In this document: piece by piece, positions 1 through 11,574 of the stretch | Layout: each line of letters starts with the position of its first letter | Numbering within the stretch: the stretch's first letter is position 1 | DNA from: Flaccisagitta enflata | Taxonomy: Eukaryota; Chaetognatha; Sagittoidea; Aphragmophora | NCBI GenBank assembly: GCA_965153355.1 | Contig: OZ231127.1 | Span: 26,288,001 to 26,352,000 of the forward strand | Direction: 5' to 3' | Length of the DNA: 64,000 nucleotides | The notes under the pieces: generated by a model | What the model saw: only the letters and a program-made list of their open reading frames with translations | Told to the model about the DNA's origin: nothing | Databases searched by the model: none | Translations under genes and position numbers: made by a program

Positions 1-182
1 ACCATGATATGGACTATGTCTGGTTAAAATTTCATCAAAATCCGTTGAAAACTTTAGCCGTTATCACGTTTTTACTGAAGTCACCTCTTTTTTGGACTAC
101 CAGAGATGACGTTTATCCTAAATCAAAATATTACCATTTTTAGTAAAATTGGCATTGTGCAAAAAGTTTTGGGAGTTTTGTC

Positions 183-1600
183 ATGATTTTTGAACTGTAG
201 TCTGATGGTAATATTTACTAATACTAGGCAAAATTCGCATCTACTCAGATAAAGTCTAGTGGGGTAGATATTGGTTGATTGTAAGCTTGCTCAGGATAAG
301 AAATATTCTGCTACCTGTAAGAATATTTTTGCAATTTGGGGGACTAAAAATGCTTCAATCTTCACAAAAATTTTACTGGAGATGAATCATATGTACAAAA
401 GTTACCAGTTAAAAAATAATGATAATTGGTAAAAAACTCTGGCCTTAGCATCGATTTACAATTCAGATTTCATCTTCATTTACTTCATTCTAAAAACCAC
501 AAAAAAAGTTTTAGAAAACTTGCTGTTTCTGCTAAAATAATGGGAGTTTTGTAATGAAATTTTTATCACAGCCTGCTAACACTGTGGTTTACTTCCACTT
601 AAAATTTCATCAAAATCGGACTAGATTTAATATGGTTTTTTTTAAGTTTGTTTATCGATTCTTAGTAAATTCTTATGTGTGTACATTGAATTTCTGACAA
701 GCACTTTTAAAAAATCTATAATTCTCAAACTATTTAGAGCAGGTCATTGATTTTTTCAGTGATGCTTAATGATACTGAAAAGTAACTTCAGTAAAAATTT
801 CAGCACTCTTGGTGAATTTTCAAAGGATTTATGAGCAATAGAAGTAACTGTTCGGTTTTTTTTTGCCATAGTTAAATAGCTTAAGATTAAAACTAGAACA
901 TGTATACATGAACATGGACGTAAATATGTATACATGGACATGAGCACCTAAACGAACGTGATTCAACCCCATCACGCGTTATTCAGCGTTAGTGATACCA
1001 TTTGCCCAATGCCTACTACACAAACATCTCAGCTGATGTCCAATCGCAATCATCCATGTTTTGATATTTACTCAAAAGTCTAGTCTAGTCTCATTGTCAC
1101 TAAGGAAATGGATGAATGAATGACTAAATGAATGAATGAATGGAAAAGCCCTCTCAGTCGTGCGTTTCACCACAGCTCATTGCCATATTGGCGCCTAAAA
1201 TAGATTGTCGCTGTTGAATGAACTAGAGGTAAACGAGTGTTCGTCGAGTGGCACTTGAAAATTGCGCGCATGAAAAAATCCCCGCCATCTTTTTTTTCTT
1301 TTTGCTTGCTTTCTTTATTCTCTTTCTAGACATTTTCGAGTCAAAAGTTGGAGGCCTTGAGTCGAAGAGGAAAGAATGAAAAGACTGGAAGAAGGAAAGA
1401 AAGAATTTCCGTGTTTGTTGGTGTATGTAAACCGGATTTGAAACTGGCCGTGAGGCTGAATGAGAGGCTGTAAAAGGTCGTGTCAGAGGTCGCTGATCTG
1501 TTTTTGAGAAGTTTGACTCTTTGGAGCGCCGATACCCAGTTTACACACCAACAACCTGAATTTTTATTGGCGCGAACCAGTGTTGGGAAAGTCGGCGGAG
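183..1600. other. Non-coding part of copy A
   Basis: No convincing exon is visible here. The stretch is AT-rich with short ORFs that lack coding character, plus a small AATG-type tract near 1,110-1,140. Positions 183-560 align to 20,949-21,340 only with many 1-3 nt indels, whereas the remainder aligns closely. Confidence 0.6.
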
Positions 1601-1609
1601 AGGAAACAG

Positions 1610-1899
1610 GAAAATAAAGAGGAGGAATGAGGAAGAGGAAGAAGTTGATGAAGAGAAAAAAAAGAGGAAAACAGAAAATGAAAAAAGAAACAATAGAAAA
1701 ATGAGGAGAAGAAGAAGAGGAAGAAGAAGGAAGAGACGGAGAAGAAAAAGAAAAAGAAGAGAGAGAAAAATAGGAAAAAGAAAAAGAAGAGAAAGAAAAA
1801 GAAGAGAAAGAAAAAGAAAAAAAAGAAGCTGAAGCAGCAGAAGCAGCAGAAGCAGCAGAAGCAGCAGAAGCAGAGGAAGAAGAAGAAGAAGAAGAAGAA

Positions 1900-1930
<31 letters not shown>

Positions 1931-2080
1931 AAGAAGAAGAAGAAGAAGAAGAAGAAGAAGAAGAAGAAGAAGAAGAAGAAACAGAAAAAAAAATAAAAAA
2001 ACAAACAAAAAGAAATGGAAAGAGAAATGAGACAAAAACAAAAACAAAGAAAAATCAAAAAGAAAAAAAAGTATGTAGAA
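1610..2080. repeat. Purine-rich GAA/GCAGAA tract
   Basis: This is an almost pure A/G strand. It contains a 9-bp GCAGCAGAA run near 1,825-1,870 and a (GAA)n run at about 1,873-1,980. Long minus-strand reading frames of Leu, Phe and Ser here are translations of the repeat. In copy B the equivalent tract is interrupted and extended (22,330-23,130). Confidence 0.9.
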
Positions 2081-2464
2081 CCACATCAGCAATTGAGACA
2101 AAGACGCAACAACAAGATTAAGCAGGAGAAAAATGCAGAAAGGAAAAAGGAAGACAAAAGGGGCAAAAGAAATAGGATGAAGGTGGTAATGATGATGATG
2201 ACAAAGGTGAGAAGGAAGAGAATCAATGAGAAAAAGTAAAGACGTGAGAGACAGTGAGAGACGGTGAAAGACGGATGTAAAGTCACCAAAGGAAGACAAA
2301 TCGTAAAAGAAAGACAGGAATAACAAGTACCTCGGGGATTGTCACGTGTGTGCGTGGGCAGACTGAAGACACCGCTAAGCACATAGAAAACACATACGGA
2401 CACGGACGCCGACATTGACATGAACGCGGTGCGCACGTAAACACACAAACACACGCACAGACAC

Positions 2465-2476
<12 letters not shown>

Positions 2477-2512
<36 letters not shown>
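2477..2512. repeat. (AG)n microsatellite
   Basis: About 18 AG units lie between conserved flanks. The orthologous tract in copy B (24,487-24,575) is about 44 units. Confidence 0.95.
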
Positions 2513-2515
<3 letters not shown>

Positions 2516-2788
2516 ACACGCTAACAAACAAACAAAAACAAAATAACAAAAAAATAAACAAACAAACACAAACAAACAAACTCATACACACACAAGGACA
2601 CCAACAACTGATTAAGGTCTACGCGAATTCATGTGCTAACAAAAAAAAGCCTCTAATATACACATTTTGAAGAAAAAAACTGATAACAAAAGTATGAAGG
2701 ACGCATCCATTAAAACTAAAATTATAAAAGAATTCGAAGGACGCCTACATTATCTGCCAATTTCATTTTTCTGTTTCTCGATTTGCAG

Positions 2789-3011
2789 GGAGGAATTCGC
2801 GTCGGACGAAGAAGCGGAGCAGCTGGACGACTTCGCGCGCCCTCTCACTTCCGGCGAACTCAGAACAAAAGTCATCAAAGGCATCACGAAGCGCGACATC
2901 GGCGCCACCGGCGGCGCCGGAGGCGGCGGCGCTGGCGCCAACACCAGCAAACAACCCACGGCGCCTTATCAACCCAAAAAGAACGAGACGCTCAAAAAGA
3001 CAAAGAAATGA
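2789..3011 (+). CDS. Terminal coding exon, unknown protein (copy A)
   Basis: A polypyrimidine-rich stretch ending in TTTGCAG at 2,782-2,788 forms a plausible splice acceptor. It is followed by an open frame of about 73 codons ending in TGA at 3,009-3,011. The peptide begins EEFASDEEAEQLDDFARPLT, continues SGELRTKVIKGITKRDIG, then has a Gly-rich run and a Lys-rich tail ending KKTKK. Local GC is far above the surroundings. The first base completes a split codon, so at least one upstream exon is expected; none is seen in the window. The copy-B exon (24,855-25,077) differs by two synonymous changes and one Ala/Gly change inside the Gly run, while the adjoining intron and 3' flank differ more, which suggests constraint. 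I do not recognise the family. Function unknown; the acidic start and basic tail say little more. Confidence 0.65.
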
Positions 3012-3861
3012 TAATCAGCTTTCGTTGTTGCGCGTGACTCTCTCTTTTTGTCTCGTTAGCGATCGACGCTCGAGGGGAAAGAAGATGCCGCTTGGGGCTT
3101 TGAGAATGCGCGAGCGCCATCTGCTACTTCTTGATTACCTAACTTATTTATTACTCTCTTTGTGGCAATTTTTTTTCCTTTTCTTTTCTTCTTTTCATTT
3201 TTTTTTATTTCTCTTTTAGAAAAAAGGAGATAATATTGAAAGAGAAAGGAAGAGAAGATTGAGCCGTTAAAATGATGAAGAACAAAAGTGCGGAGTACAT
3301 CGCTTTTAGTTACAGACAAGGCAGCGATATCAATAATTAAAGACGATAAGAGGCAAAAACCACCTCGCCTTCGGCGCGTTTTAGCGATGGAAGCGAATCA
3401 TAACTTGTTTCGCTTTTGAGGATACCGAAAGATGTCATTAATACTAACTTATTTACACCGTGTACATTATTTATTGATTATAATAGAAGTTGCGTGGATG
3501 AATCACGGAAAGACCTCTTTTTATTATTGAAGCGAAAGACAAAGCCGCATATTAGTGATAGTAATTGGACAAGATTGAGAAAGCCGTTATAGAAAGCTAG
3601 ACTTAATCAGCTTCTGCTTGCAACAACCCATTCTGTTCTACTTAATTCAAACAAAATTTTGATTCAACAGCCTGCCATACCCCACTGTTAACCCCTTAGG
3701 ACATTGAAGCATTGTACACATTTGAGTGGTTCTTACGTCACCTAATTTTCTCGGTTTCTCCGGCATAAAATGGGGACTTGCATTACATCCACTGAGCATT
3801 ACTCTCATAAGTTTTGACTCTTGAATAAAGTTGAAACTGTACGGAATAATATCTAGGGATG
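3012..3861 (+). other. 3' flank of the terminal exon
   Basis: No coding sequence is seen after the stop codon. An AATAAA at 3,824-3,829 is a possible but distant poly(A) signal. The flank is conserved in copy B at 25,078-25,918. Confidence 0.4.
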
Positions 3862-4478
3862 TCATCCATTTTTTCCCAAGACTTTTCTAGCTAGAAAGCA
3901 TAGTACAGCGCCATATTGTCAAAAAGTCCATCTGCTACCATGATGTAAAAAGAAAAAAACAATTTTCAAAATTCTTGGCTTGATTCTCGAATGTCAAAAT
4001 TCGCAAAAAGTATAGAAAAAACAAAATTTTAAAATGAAAATTTTTGAAATCTGATTGCAGATTCAGTTTCCTCATGAAAAAGTAGGTACACGAAGTATAA
4101 TTCTTTTTTTCAAATTCTGATGCGAACATGATGAAAAATCTATTTTAAATTCAAATAAGCGAACAAAAGAACAATTTCGCACTTTTCATTGTTTTTTTTA
4201 ATATTTGAAAGGCTTCCACTAAAAATATCAAAAAAAGAAGAGCACTTTCTTTTCATACTTTTTCGCAAGGAATCTGATTTGAATTTGAATCTGATCTGAT
4301 TTGATTATGAAATTTTGATTTTTCTATACTTTTTGCCGATTTTGACGTTCGGGAATCAAGCCAAAAATTTTGAAAATTGTTTTTTTCTTTTTACAATATG
4401 ATAGCAGATGGACTTAGCAACGATATGGCGCTGTACTATGTTTTCTAGCTACAAAAGTCTCGGAAAAAAATGGGTGAA
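3862..4478. mobile_element. Foldback MITE, copy A only
   Basis: The ends are inverted copies: TCATCCATTTTTTCCCAAGA on the left pairs with AAAAAAATGGGTGAA on the right, and similarity runs through much of the element (TAGCTAGAAA, CATAGTACAGCGCCATAT and TCCATCTGCTA all recur inverted). The element is flanked by GGATG at 3,857-3,861 and 4,479-4,483. Copy B has a single GGATG at 25,914-25,918 and no insertion, so the empty site is visible and the apparent target duplication is 5 bp. No transposase is encoded. The superfamily is unassigned. Confidence 0.88.
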
Positions 4479-4820
4479 GGATGAAGGAAATAATTGAAAA
4501 TGTTATCATTTTCTTGTAATTGAGTATGGAACTGCCATAATATTTTTTGTGTCCATTTCCATTCAGCGAGGGGAAAGCATCAAGTATGGCGTTCCAAATA
4601 ATCAAAAGTTAAACAGGTGTGTGACAGTAGGCTGGGGAAGTGAGGGAGAAGGTGACAAAGGCACTTGGGCAGAAGCTGTCAGGTGAAAAAAAGCTCAGAA
4701 ATTGAAAAAAATATGAGTGACAGATGCAGATGGCCATGCCAACAGATGGACCTTCAAACCGTGTCACATATTATGACTTTTAGACAACGCATAAGGTCAA
4801 GGCTTTTGCTATAAATGAAC

Positions 4821-4987
4821 AAGGCCGGATACACGGCAATCCAGTCGCGGACGGTTGGGCAGGAGCAATAATGGGAAAACCGCTCGGAATCCAAAAATGT
4901 GACGGATGGACGGACAGACGGACGGACGGACCGACCGACGGATCTACCAACCAACACGGCAAGATGTAGAGTCGCGTGTCCGCGACT
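4821..4987 (+). mobile_element. Hairpin-ended HINE-like element H1
   Basis: The element starts AAGGCCGGATACACGGC, carries a GACGG/GACC tetranucleotide tract, and ends in the hairpin AGTCGCGTGTCCGCGACT (4,970-4,987) followed directly by AAAAA. The 5' subterminal AGTCGCGGAC (4,843-4,852) is the exact reverse complement of the last hairpin arm GTCCGCGACT (4,978-4,987). The layout matches Helentron-derived non-autonomous elements. It encodes no protein. Confidence 0.8.
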
Positions 4988-5122
4988 AAAAATGGTTTTA
5001 CAAACTACAAATTTCCACTTTGCTTATCGAAATTTTTTATGGTTTATCCGCTAAATGAACAAATACAAACAATCAAAGTATTAAGATCAAACTTCTTCTT
5101 TGAAATTTAATGATAAGCGTTT

Positions 5123-5227
<105 letters not shown>

Positions 5228-5442
5228 GTACATCAAGAAGCAACTCTACGCCCCGCTATGTCAGTTGGTATGTTGGTCAATCAGTCCCCTGTTCAGTCGC
5301 GGACACCCAGCTCTAGAACCTGTCGAGTCAGTCGGTATCTCGGTACATCCATCCATCATTCTTTTTATTTTCCACTCCTGCCCACCCGTCCACAACTGAG
5401 GGGGAGTGTATGTACAGCCTTGTTGATCTTGATTGCGTTTGG

Positions 5443-5547
<105 letters not shown>

Positions 5548-5714
5548 GACAGAATTCCAACGCAAAATGATTGACTGCATTCATTCCATATATTCATCAT
5601 AATCAATAGAGACATCAAGTCATAGAAAATAATGGGGTGTGCAAAAGATTTGGCGAAAACATAATGTACAAAAACTTAACTTTTAAATGGCCTACTGAGA
5701 CCAAATTTAAGATG

Positions 5715-5790
5715 TAGGGTTGGAGATAGTATTAGGGTTAGGGCTAGGGACATGGTTAGCGTTAGGGCTAAGGGTTGGCTGGGTTTTAAG
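5715..5790. repeat. Degenerate TTAGGG-like stretch
   Basis: Several TTAGGG-like words (ATTAGGGTTAGGGCTAGGG, GTTAGGGCTAAGGG) occur here; the equivalent position in copy B lacks them. It is short and degenerate, so it is an internal stretch and not a chromosome end. Confidence 0.5.
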
Positions 5791-6407
5791 TATTACGGCC
5801 CGAAGCTACTCGAATTAAAACTTCGCTCTCGCGGAGGATTCGGAAACAAAAACAAAATCGTGCAAAAAATCATACAAAATCGCCCACGCAACTGGGGTAG
5901 CCATGTATCCGGCCTTGTTTATTTGAATATCCCTTGTTAGCAAAAGAAATATGCTCAGGACAAATTTTCCAATTTCATGGATTTTTTACCAGTAAAACAT
6001 GGTTCAGGCTATCAATAACACAGCTTAGTATAGTATCTAAGTCCGTATCTCAAAGTGGTCAATAAATTGAGGGGTATTCATCATTGAAGCAGCTCAGTCA
6101 TTCTAACTCAAAATTAAAAGAAACTTTAAAATTATTTGAAAGTCATCGTCACCTTCTTTTGTTCATTAGAGTTAATTTTCTTGTAACCACTGTAAATGGA
6201 CCTTTCCTCCCCTTCATAGATCTTAATTCATGGATTCTTGCTGCTTAAAGGCTAATGAATATCAAACCTAACCAATCCTTATATCAGGGCTATATCTTGA
6301 TTAAAAAATTGTTAAAGACTGTTTAAGAATGTTCTTAGCAAAATTTGCCAAATATTTTGCACATCCGTTAGAGGAGATCAAAACAGTGGAAATCAAAGCA
6401 ACTAAAG

Positions 6408-6411
<4 letters not shown>

Positions 6412-6476
<65 letters not shown>

Positions 6477-6498
6477 TGTGTGTAAATGTGGTTATACA

Positions 6499-6551
<53 letters not shown>
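6412..6551. repeat. Inverted (GT)n/(CA)n microsatellite
   Basis: A (GT)n tract of about 70 bp is followed, after a short centre (AAATGTGGTTATA), by a (CA)n tract of about 56 bp. The arms include TTTGTGTGTGTA and TACACAAACACAC, so the region can fold into one long hairpin. Copy B (28,923-29,030) has only the GT arm. Confidence 0.95.
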
Positions 6552-6553
<2 letters not shown>

Positions 6554-6599
6554 TCTTTCTCATTTTAGTACAGTCCACACATGAAGGAATCAAGATCCA

Positions 6600-7810
6600 A
6601 CCATAAAAAGATATTTCATCTAACCCTTTTAGAAAAAAATCCAAAATTGATAATTTCTAATCCTATTTTACGTACAGAATTTACGAACCAGGTAAAAGGT
6701 GTTATTTTATAGCAAATCTGAATTCCTTACAGACCTGTACATTCTGCTTCCCTTCCGAGTAGCAGGATTTGCCCACTCAAACCTTCCGACATTTCTATAT
6801 CCATAACTTTTATATGACCACTACTGTTTCTAGTTTCGAGAATTGAAAAACTTAAGCCATTCCTTTTTATCATATCAGTAAAGCGTACACCTGTAAGTGT
6901 AATAGCAATATACCTGTAAATGTAATAGCAATAAACAATATCATCACTATTTTCTTTATCTAATCTGTCAATCTTTTTATCTGTCTGTTTACCCAACTGT
7001 ATCAGTCTATCTCCCTGTCCTCCTACTTTTTCCTCTTCTTATTTTTTTTTTCATTTATTTTTTTCTTCTTTTGCTTTTTCTTTCCTTTTCTTCCTGTTTT
7101 TTCTTTTTTGCTTTTTTTTTTTCCTTCTCTTTTTTTTGTCATTTTTTTTTCTTCTGTCAAAAATTTCCGAGATACCTCCTGATCTTCCGAGTAGCGGCGC
7201 TACTCGATACTACAGAATGTACAGGTCTGATGAGCATTACCCAGTAATCTTACAAGTAGTCAAATACATTTGCAAGTTCTTCCCTGTGTTTCTGGTCATT
7301 TCCCAAAACAATTGTATAACAACAAAAGATTTTATTGATGGCAAAAGACCATGAAGACCATGAGGACCATGAAGGTGCCTAGTCCACAAAATTGGAAATC
7401 AGATGTGAAATCAGTTTTTGATTCACTGCTCCTGCCCTTGTCCTCTAACAATTCCATCACTGCTCCTACCCACCTGCAGGTGACTTGTATCTGTTTCAAA
7501 CTGATTTTTGTTATAGCTTTTAAAAGAAACAACAGGAAATCATGAAATGGAATATTTCATACTTGTTTTAGGCAGATTTCCATAATTCTAAGTTCTGTTA
7601 TAGCAATTGTATCTTTACCTCTGATCTTAAAAATGGGCTGCTTTCGGAAACCAGCAAGAAAAATGCAAGAACAATGTTTAGACCCTTTCACATCTTTTAT
7701 TCATGCTCTGTCTGTCTGTCTCTGTCTATTCATGCTCTGTTGTTCTGTCTGTCTGCTGTCTGTCCCTAGGTCTATCACGATCAGGCTTGAGTTGAAAAGA
7801 GGAAAACGCG
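6600..7810. other. Non-coding part of copy A
   Basis: This is AT-rich sequence with no exon I can support. Positions 7,230-7,810 are closely matched in copy B (29,060-29,620); 6,600-7,225 is largely missing from B. Short ORFs with ATGAAGACCATGAGGACC-like starts are simple-sequence derived. Confidence 0.5.
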
Positions 7811-7816
7811 CATTAA

Positions 7817-8030
<214 letters not shown>

Positions 8031-8092
8031 GGGACATACCTGCCTTCCCTCCACTTATCATCAATATCCGGACAGTTCTCCGTGTGTCCTAG

Positions 8093-8621
8093 ACAGTCAG
8101 TGGACAAAACAAAATAGGTAGAGAGCTCACTCTGTTGGCTTTGATCTAACCTACTATTATTAAACAGCAGGCTGTAAACAACAACTGGTTGTGAAAATTA
8201 CAGTCAGCTGTCATGCTACAAAGTCGGCAAAAATTCAACTTTCACCAAATAGAGTGAGACCTGCGAATTCATAATTCTGATGAAATTCTGACAAGTTTGA
8301 TATGTCACAATATATATCTTTTTATGAAAATAAAAAAATTTTATCAATGTTTAATAAAGTTATAATATAATATTAAAAGATTATTTCTTATGAAAAGTGT
8401 TTAGTGTTACATGTCAAACTTCTCAGAATTTCATCAGAATAATGAATATGCTAGTCACGTTCTATTCCCTTGAGGTAGGATTTTTGCCGACTTCGTAAGA
8501 TGACAACCGGCTGTAATTTTTACGACCAGTTGTTGTTTACAGCCTGCTGTTTGATAACAGTAGGTTGGATCAAAGCCAACAGAGTGAGCTCTCTACCTTT
8601 TTTGTTTTGTCCACTGACTGT
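8093..8621. mobile_element. Palindromic MITE (CAGTCAGTGG family), copy 1
   Basis: The termini ACAGTCAGTGGACAAAACAA and its inverse bound an element whose two halves are reverse-complementary over most of their length: the TAGAGAGCTCACTCTGTTGG and CAGCAGGCTGTAAACAAC segments recur inverted. A TA follows the right end. This fits a Tc1/mariner-type MITE. A second copy lies at 10,605-11,132 with the same left flank, so the two copies arose by local duplication. Confidence 0.82.
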
Positions 8622-8739
8622 AGAGGCAAAAGCTTAATAGTCCAGTCTGTTGATGCATGAAATTGAGTAAGCTCGGCTTTTCTGGAGCAAAGCTTGAAAA
8701 TTTACATACAAGTATTTAAAGTCATGTAGATCATAATAA

Positions 8740-9192
8740 TGATAGGTGCAGGTCAAAAAAATTTGAGCACTTGTCTTAAAAATTCATTTGAAATTTTTAA
8801 AACCATGCCACTGCCAAACGGTTTGCCTGAGGGCAATAAAATTTCATAAGCAACAAAATATGTGTTTTATAAATGTCCATACCAAATTTCAGCTCTCTAG
8901 CTCTATTAGAAGCGGTGATATAGCCGATTCACTTTTAAATACATTTTTCTCAAAAATACCCCTTTTTTAAAAAAAAAACAGTTTTCATTTACAAAAGTAA
9001 ATTGGCTATATCTCTGCTTCTAATACAGCTAAAGAGCTGAAATTTGGTGTGCATATGTATAAAATACATATATTTTTTGACTTATCAAATTTCGTTGCCC
9101 TCACTCGAGCGGTTTGGCGATGGCATGATTTTAAAAAATTTAAAATGAATTTTTAAGAAAGGTGCTCAAATTTTTTTGACCTGCACCTATCA
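8740..9192. mobile_element. Palindromic MITE (TGATAGGTGCAGGTC family), copy 1
   Basis: The inverted ends are TGATAGGTGCAGGTCAAAAA and its complement. Inner arms also pair: the TTAGAAGC...GATATAGCC segment recurs inverted. A wider outer arm (AAGCTCGGCTTTTCTGG) is present only on the left; the right outer arm is truncated near 9,205. No coding capacity. Confidence 0.8.
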
Positions 9193-9285
9193 TTGTCATG
9201 ATCAGGGACGTAGGACAAGGGCATGCCGGGCATGCCATGGCATGCCCTGTTGTCAGGACACCAAAGTTGTCGGGACACCAATTTC

Positions 9286-9455
9286 TTCAAAAAAAAAAAA
9301 AAAAGAAAGAGGGGAGAAGGAAGAAGAAGGAAGAAGAAAAAGAAGAGGTAAAAAAGAGAGAAAAGGAGAAAAGAAAAAAAAGAAGGAAAAAAGAAAAAAA
9401 AGAAGGAAAAGAAAAAAAAAGAAAAAATACAAACCAAGTGATAGAGAGAGAAAAT

Positions 9456-9519
<64 letters not shown>

Positions 9520-9540
9520 GGCAGAGGAATAAAAGTTAAA
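9286..9540. repeat. Poly-purine tract and (GACA)n
   Basis: A GAAAAA-rich purine stretch leads into about 15 GACA units at 9,458-9,517. Confidence 0.92.
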
Positions 9541-9853
9541 AAGTCAAAAGAAAAAAAACCCATCTAAATAGATTGGAAGTGGAAAGAGAAAGAAAGAAAA
9601 AAAAAAAGACAGGGCAACGCAGACACACTGGCACTGACCATGTAGGTCAAGGCTCATAAGAGCAGCGTGAACGCTCTCAAAACCTCGTTGGCTGGTTACA
9701 TATCTCGCACTGACAGATGAACAGACAAGCATTTACGTTTTTATGGTGGCAAGCTAACAGATCTATACAATTTTGGCTAAAGGCCAAGTAAGATGGAAAA
9801 TTCCTTATTACCTACTTGTCTGCCTTAAACTTGTTGAGAACAATACATTTTTC

Positions 9854-9858
<5 letters not shown>

Positions 9859-9917
<59 letters not shown>
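9859..9917. repeat. (GA)n microsatellite
   Basis: About 29 GA units followed by a few GACA units. Confidence 0.95.
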
Positions 9918-9925
<8 letters not shown>

Positions 9926-10084
9926 CAGACAGACAGTACTGCCAAAAGTGTTTATCTTTTTCAATTTCATTATATTTGTTTTCTACTCTTTCATTTTCTT
10001 CTCCATTTCCAAACCCCTTGATTTTTCCCTTAATTGGTGAGGCAGAGGGGGGGTATGTGTGTGGGGAAATTTGTAACTATATTA

Positions 10085-10511
10085 CATTAAGCCGTCGGAA
10101 CAGATTTTGATGAAGATGCTTTATGCAACTTGCATTCCTCACTGATGCGGCTGATGTTATAAAATATTCAGTTAGTCAATTGCACTCAATGAATGTAGCG
10201 GTGAATGATTGCATCCAGCGAATTTTCACTTTTAATAGGTGGGAGAGCGTTCGTTACTTACGATTATCTTTTGGTCATCCATCCCTAACTGAAATATTTG
10301 AAAGCAGGTCTGCTAAATTTTTCAGAATGCTCCCAGCATTACGGAACCCAACATTGAAACACCTATACGAGCTCGCTCTTTTGAGATCTTGATTTTATCT
10401 TTTTTTTTTTCTATCATTTTTATGTATTTTTTTTTCTCTCAAATCTAACATTAGTTAGCAGTATGTTGCTGTGTGCTCTGTCTCTTATGACAAATAAAAG
10501 ATATTATTACA
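10085..10511 (+). mobile_element. 5'-truncated non-LTR retrotransposon tail
   Basis: An 89-codon frame at 10,123-10,392 encodes the extreme C-terminus of a LINE reverse-transcriptase protein. The recognisable stretch is NVAVNDCIQRIFTFNRWES, followed by LRLSFGHPSLTEIF. After the stop there is a T-rich 3' UTR and AATAAA at 10,493-10,498. The catalytic reverse-transcriptase motifs are missing, so this is a dead 5' truncation, the usual outcome of incomplete target-primed reverse transcription. The pattern is like CR1/L2-type elements, but the clade is not certain. It is absent from copy B. Confidence 0.72.
10123..10392 (+). pseudogene. LINE ORF2 C-terminal fragment
   Basis: This 89-aa frame ends in a natural stop and has the C-terminal signature found after the reverse-transcriptase domain of many LINEs: a basic-hydrophobic helix ending in RIFTFNRWESVR, then a GHPSLTEIF turn, then KFFRMLPALRNPTLKHLYEL. 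In such elements this region follows the thumb and lies before the 3' UTR. The first Met is only the first available ATG after the truncation point and is not a natural start. No palm motif (F/Y-A-D-D) exists in the neighbourhood. It cannot make an active enzyme. Clade assignment (CR1, L2 or related) is inference. Confidence 0.7.
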
Positions 10512-10604
10512 AGACCTGCAATTTAATCATTTCAAAAATTGTCATGAAATGTTTATTCTATAAAAAAAATCATCAATATCCGGACAGTTCTCCGTGTGTC
10601 CTAG

Positions 10605-11132
10605 ACAGTCAGTGGACAAAACAAAATAGGTAGAGAGCTCACTCTGTTGGCTTTGATCTAACCTACTGTTATTAAACAGCAGGCTGTAACCATATCTGGT
10701 TGTGAAAATTACAGCCAGCTGTCATGCTACAAAGTTGGCAAAAATCCAACTTTCACCAAATAGAATGAGACCTGCGAATTCATAATTCTGATGAAATTCT
10801 GACAAGTTTGATATGTCACAATATATATTTTTTTATGAAAACAAAAAAATTTTATCAATGTTTAATAAAGTTATTATATAATATTAAAAGATTATTTCTT
10901 ATGAAAAGTGTTTAGTGTTACATGTCAAACTTCTCAGAATTTTATCAGAATAATGAATATGCAAGTCACGTTCTATTCCCTTGAGGCAGGATTTTTGCCG
11001 ACTTCGTAAGATGACAGCCGGCTGTAATTTTTATGACCAGTTGTTGTTTACAGCCTGTTGTTTAATAACAGTAAGTTGGATCAAAGCCAACAGAGTGAGC
11101 TCTCTACCTTCTTTGTTTTGTCCACTGACTGT
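10605..11132. mobile_element. Palindromic MITE (CAGTCAGTGG family), copy 2
   Basis: This is the second copy of the element at 8,093-8,621, with the same ACAGTCAGTGG ends and the same external left flank (CATCAATATCCGGACAGTTC). The shared flank shows that a block including the MITE was duplicated. Confidence 0.82.
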
Positions 11133-11181
11133 AGAGGCAAAAGCTTAATAGTCCAGTCTGTTGATGCATGAAATTGAGTAA

Positions 11182-11549
11182 GCTCGGCTTTTCTGGAACA
11201 AAGCTTGAAAATTTACATACAAGTATTTAAAGTCATGTAGATCATAATAATGATAGGTGCAGGTCAAAAAAATTTGAGCACTTGTCTTAAAAATTCATTT
11301 AAAATTTTTAAAACCATGCCACTGCCAAACGGTTTGCCTGAGGGCAATAAAATTTCATAAGCAACAAGATATGTGTTTTATAAATGTCCATACCAAATTT
11401 CAGCATGATTTTAAAAATTTTAAATGAATTTTTAAGATAGGTGCTCAAATTTTTTTGACCTGCACCTATCATTGTCATGAAAACTCATGATCTACATAAC
11501 TTTAAATACTTATATGCAAATTTTCAAGCTTTGTTCCAGAAAAGCCGAG
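11182..11549. mobile_element. Palindromic MITE (TGATAGGTGC family), copy 2
   Basis: Both outer arms are present here: AGCTCGGCTTTTCTGGAACA at the left and its inverse ending AAAGCCGAGT at the right. The inner TGATAGGTGC ends lie at 11,251 and 11,471. About 230 bp of the centre seen in copy 1 is deleted. Confidence 0.78.
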
Positions 11550-11574
11550 TCCTTTCTTCAACAACCTGGATTAT

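Noticed and set aside
1541-2326. 261-codon minus-strand ORF rich in Leu/Phe
   Set aside because: It crosses the GAA/GAAA purine tract; the poly-Leu is simple sequence and the homologous tract in copy B breaks the frame.
5715-5790. Telomere or chromosome-end sequence
   Set aside because: The TTAGGG-like words are few and degenerate, with unique sequence on both sides.
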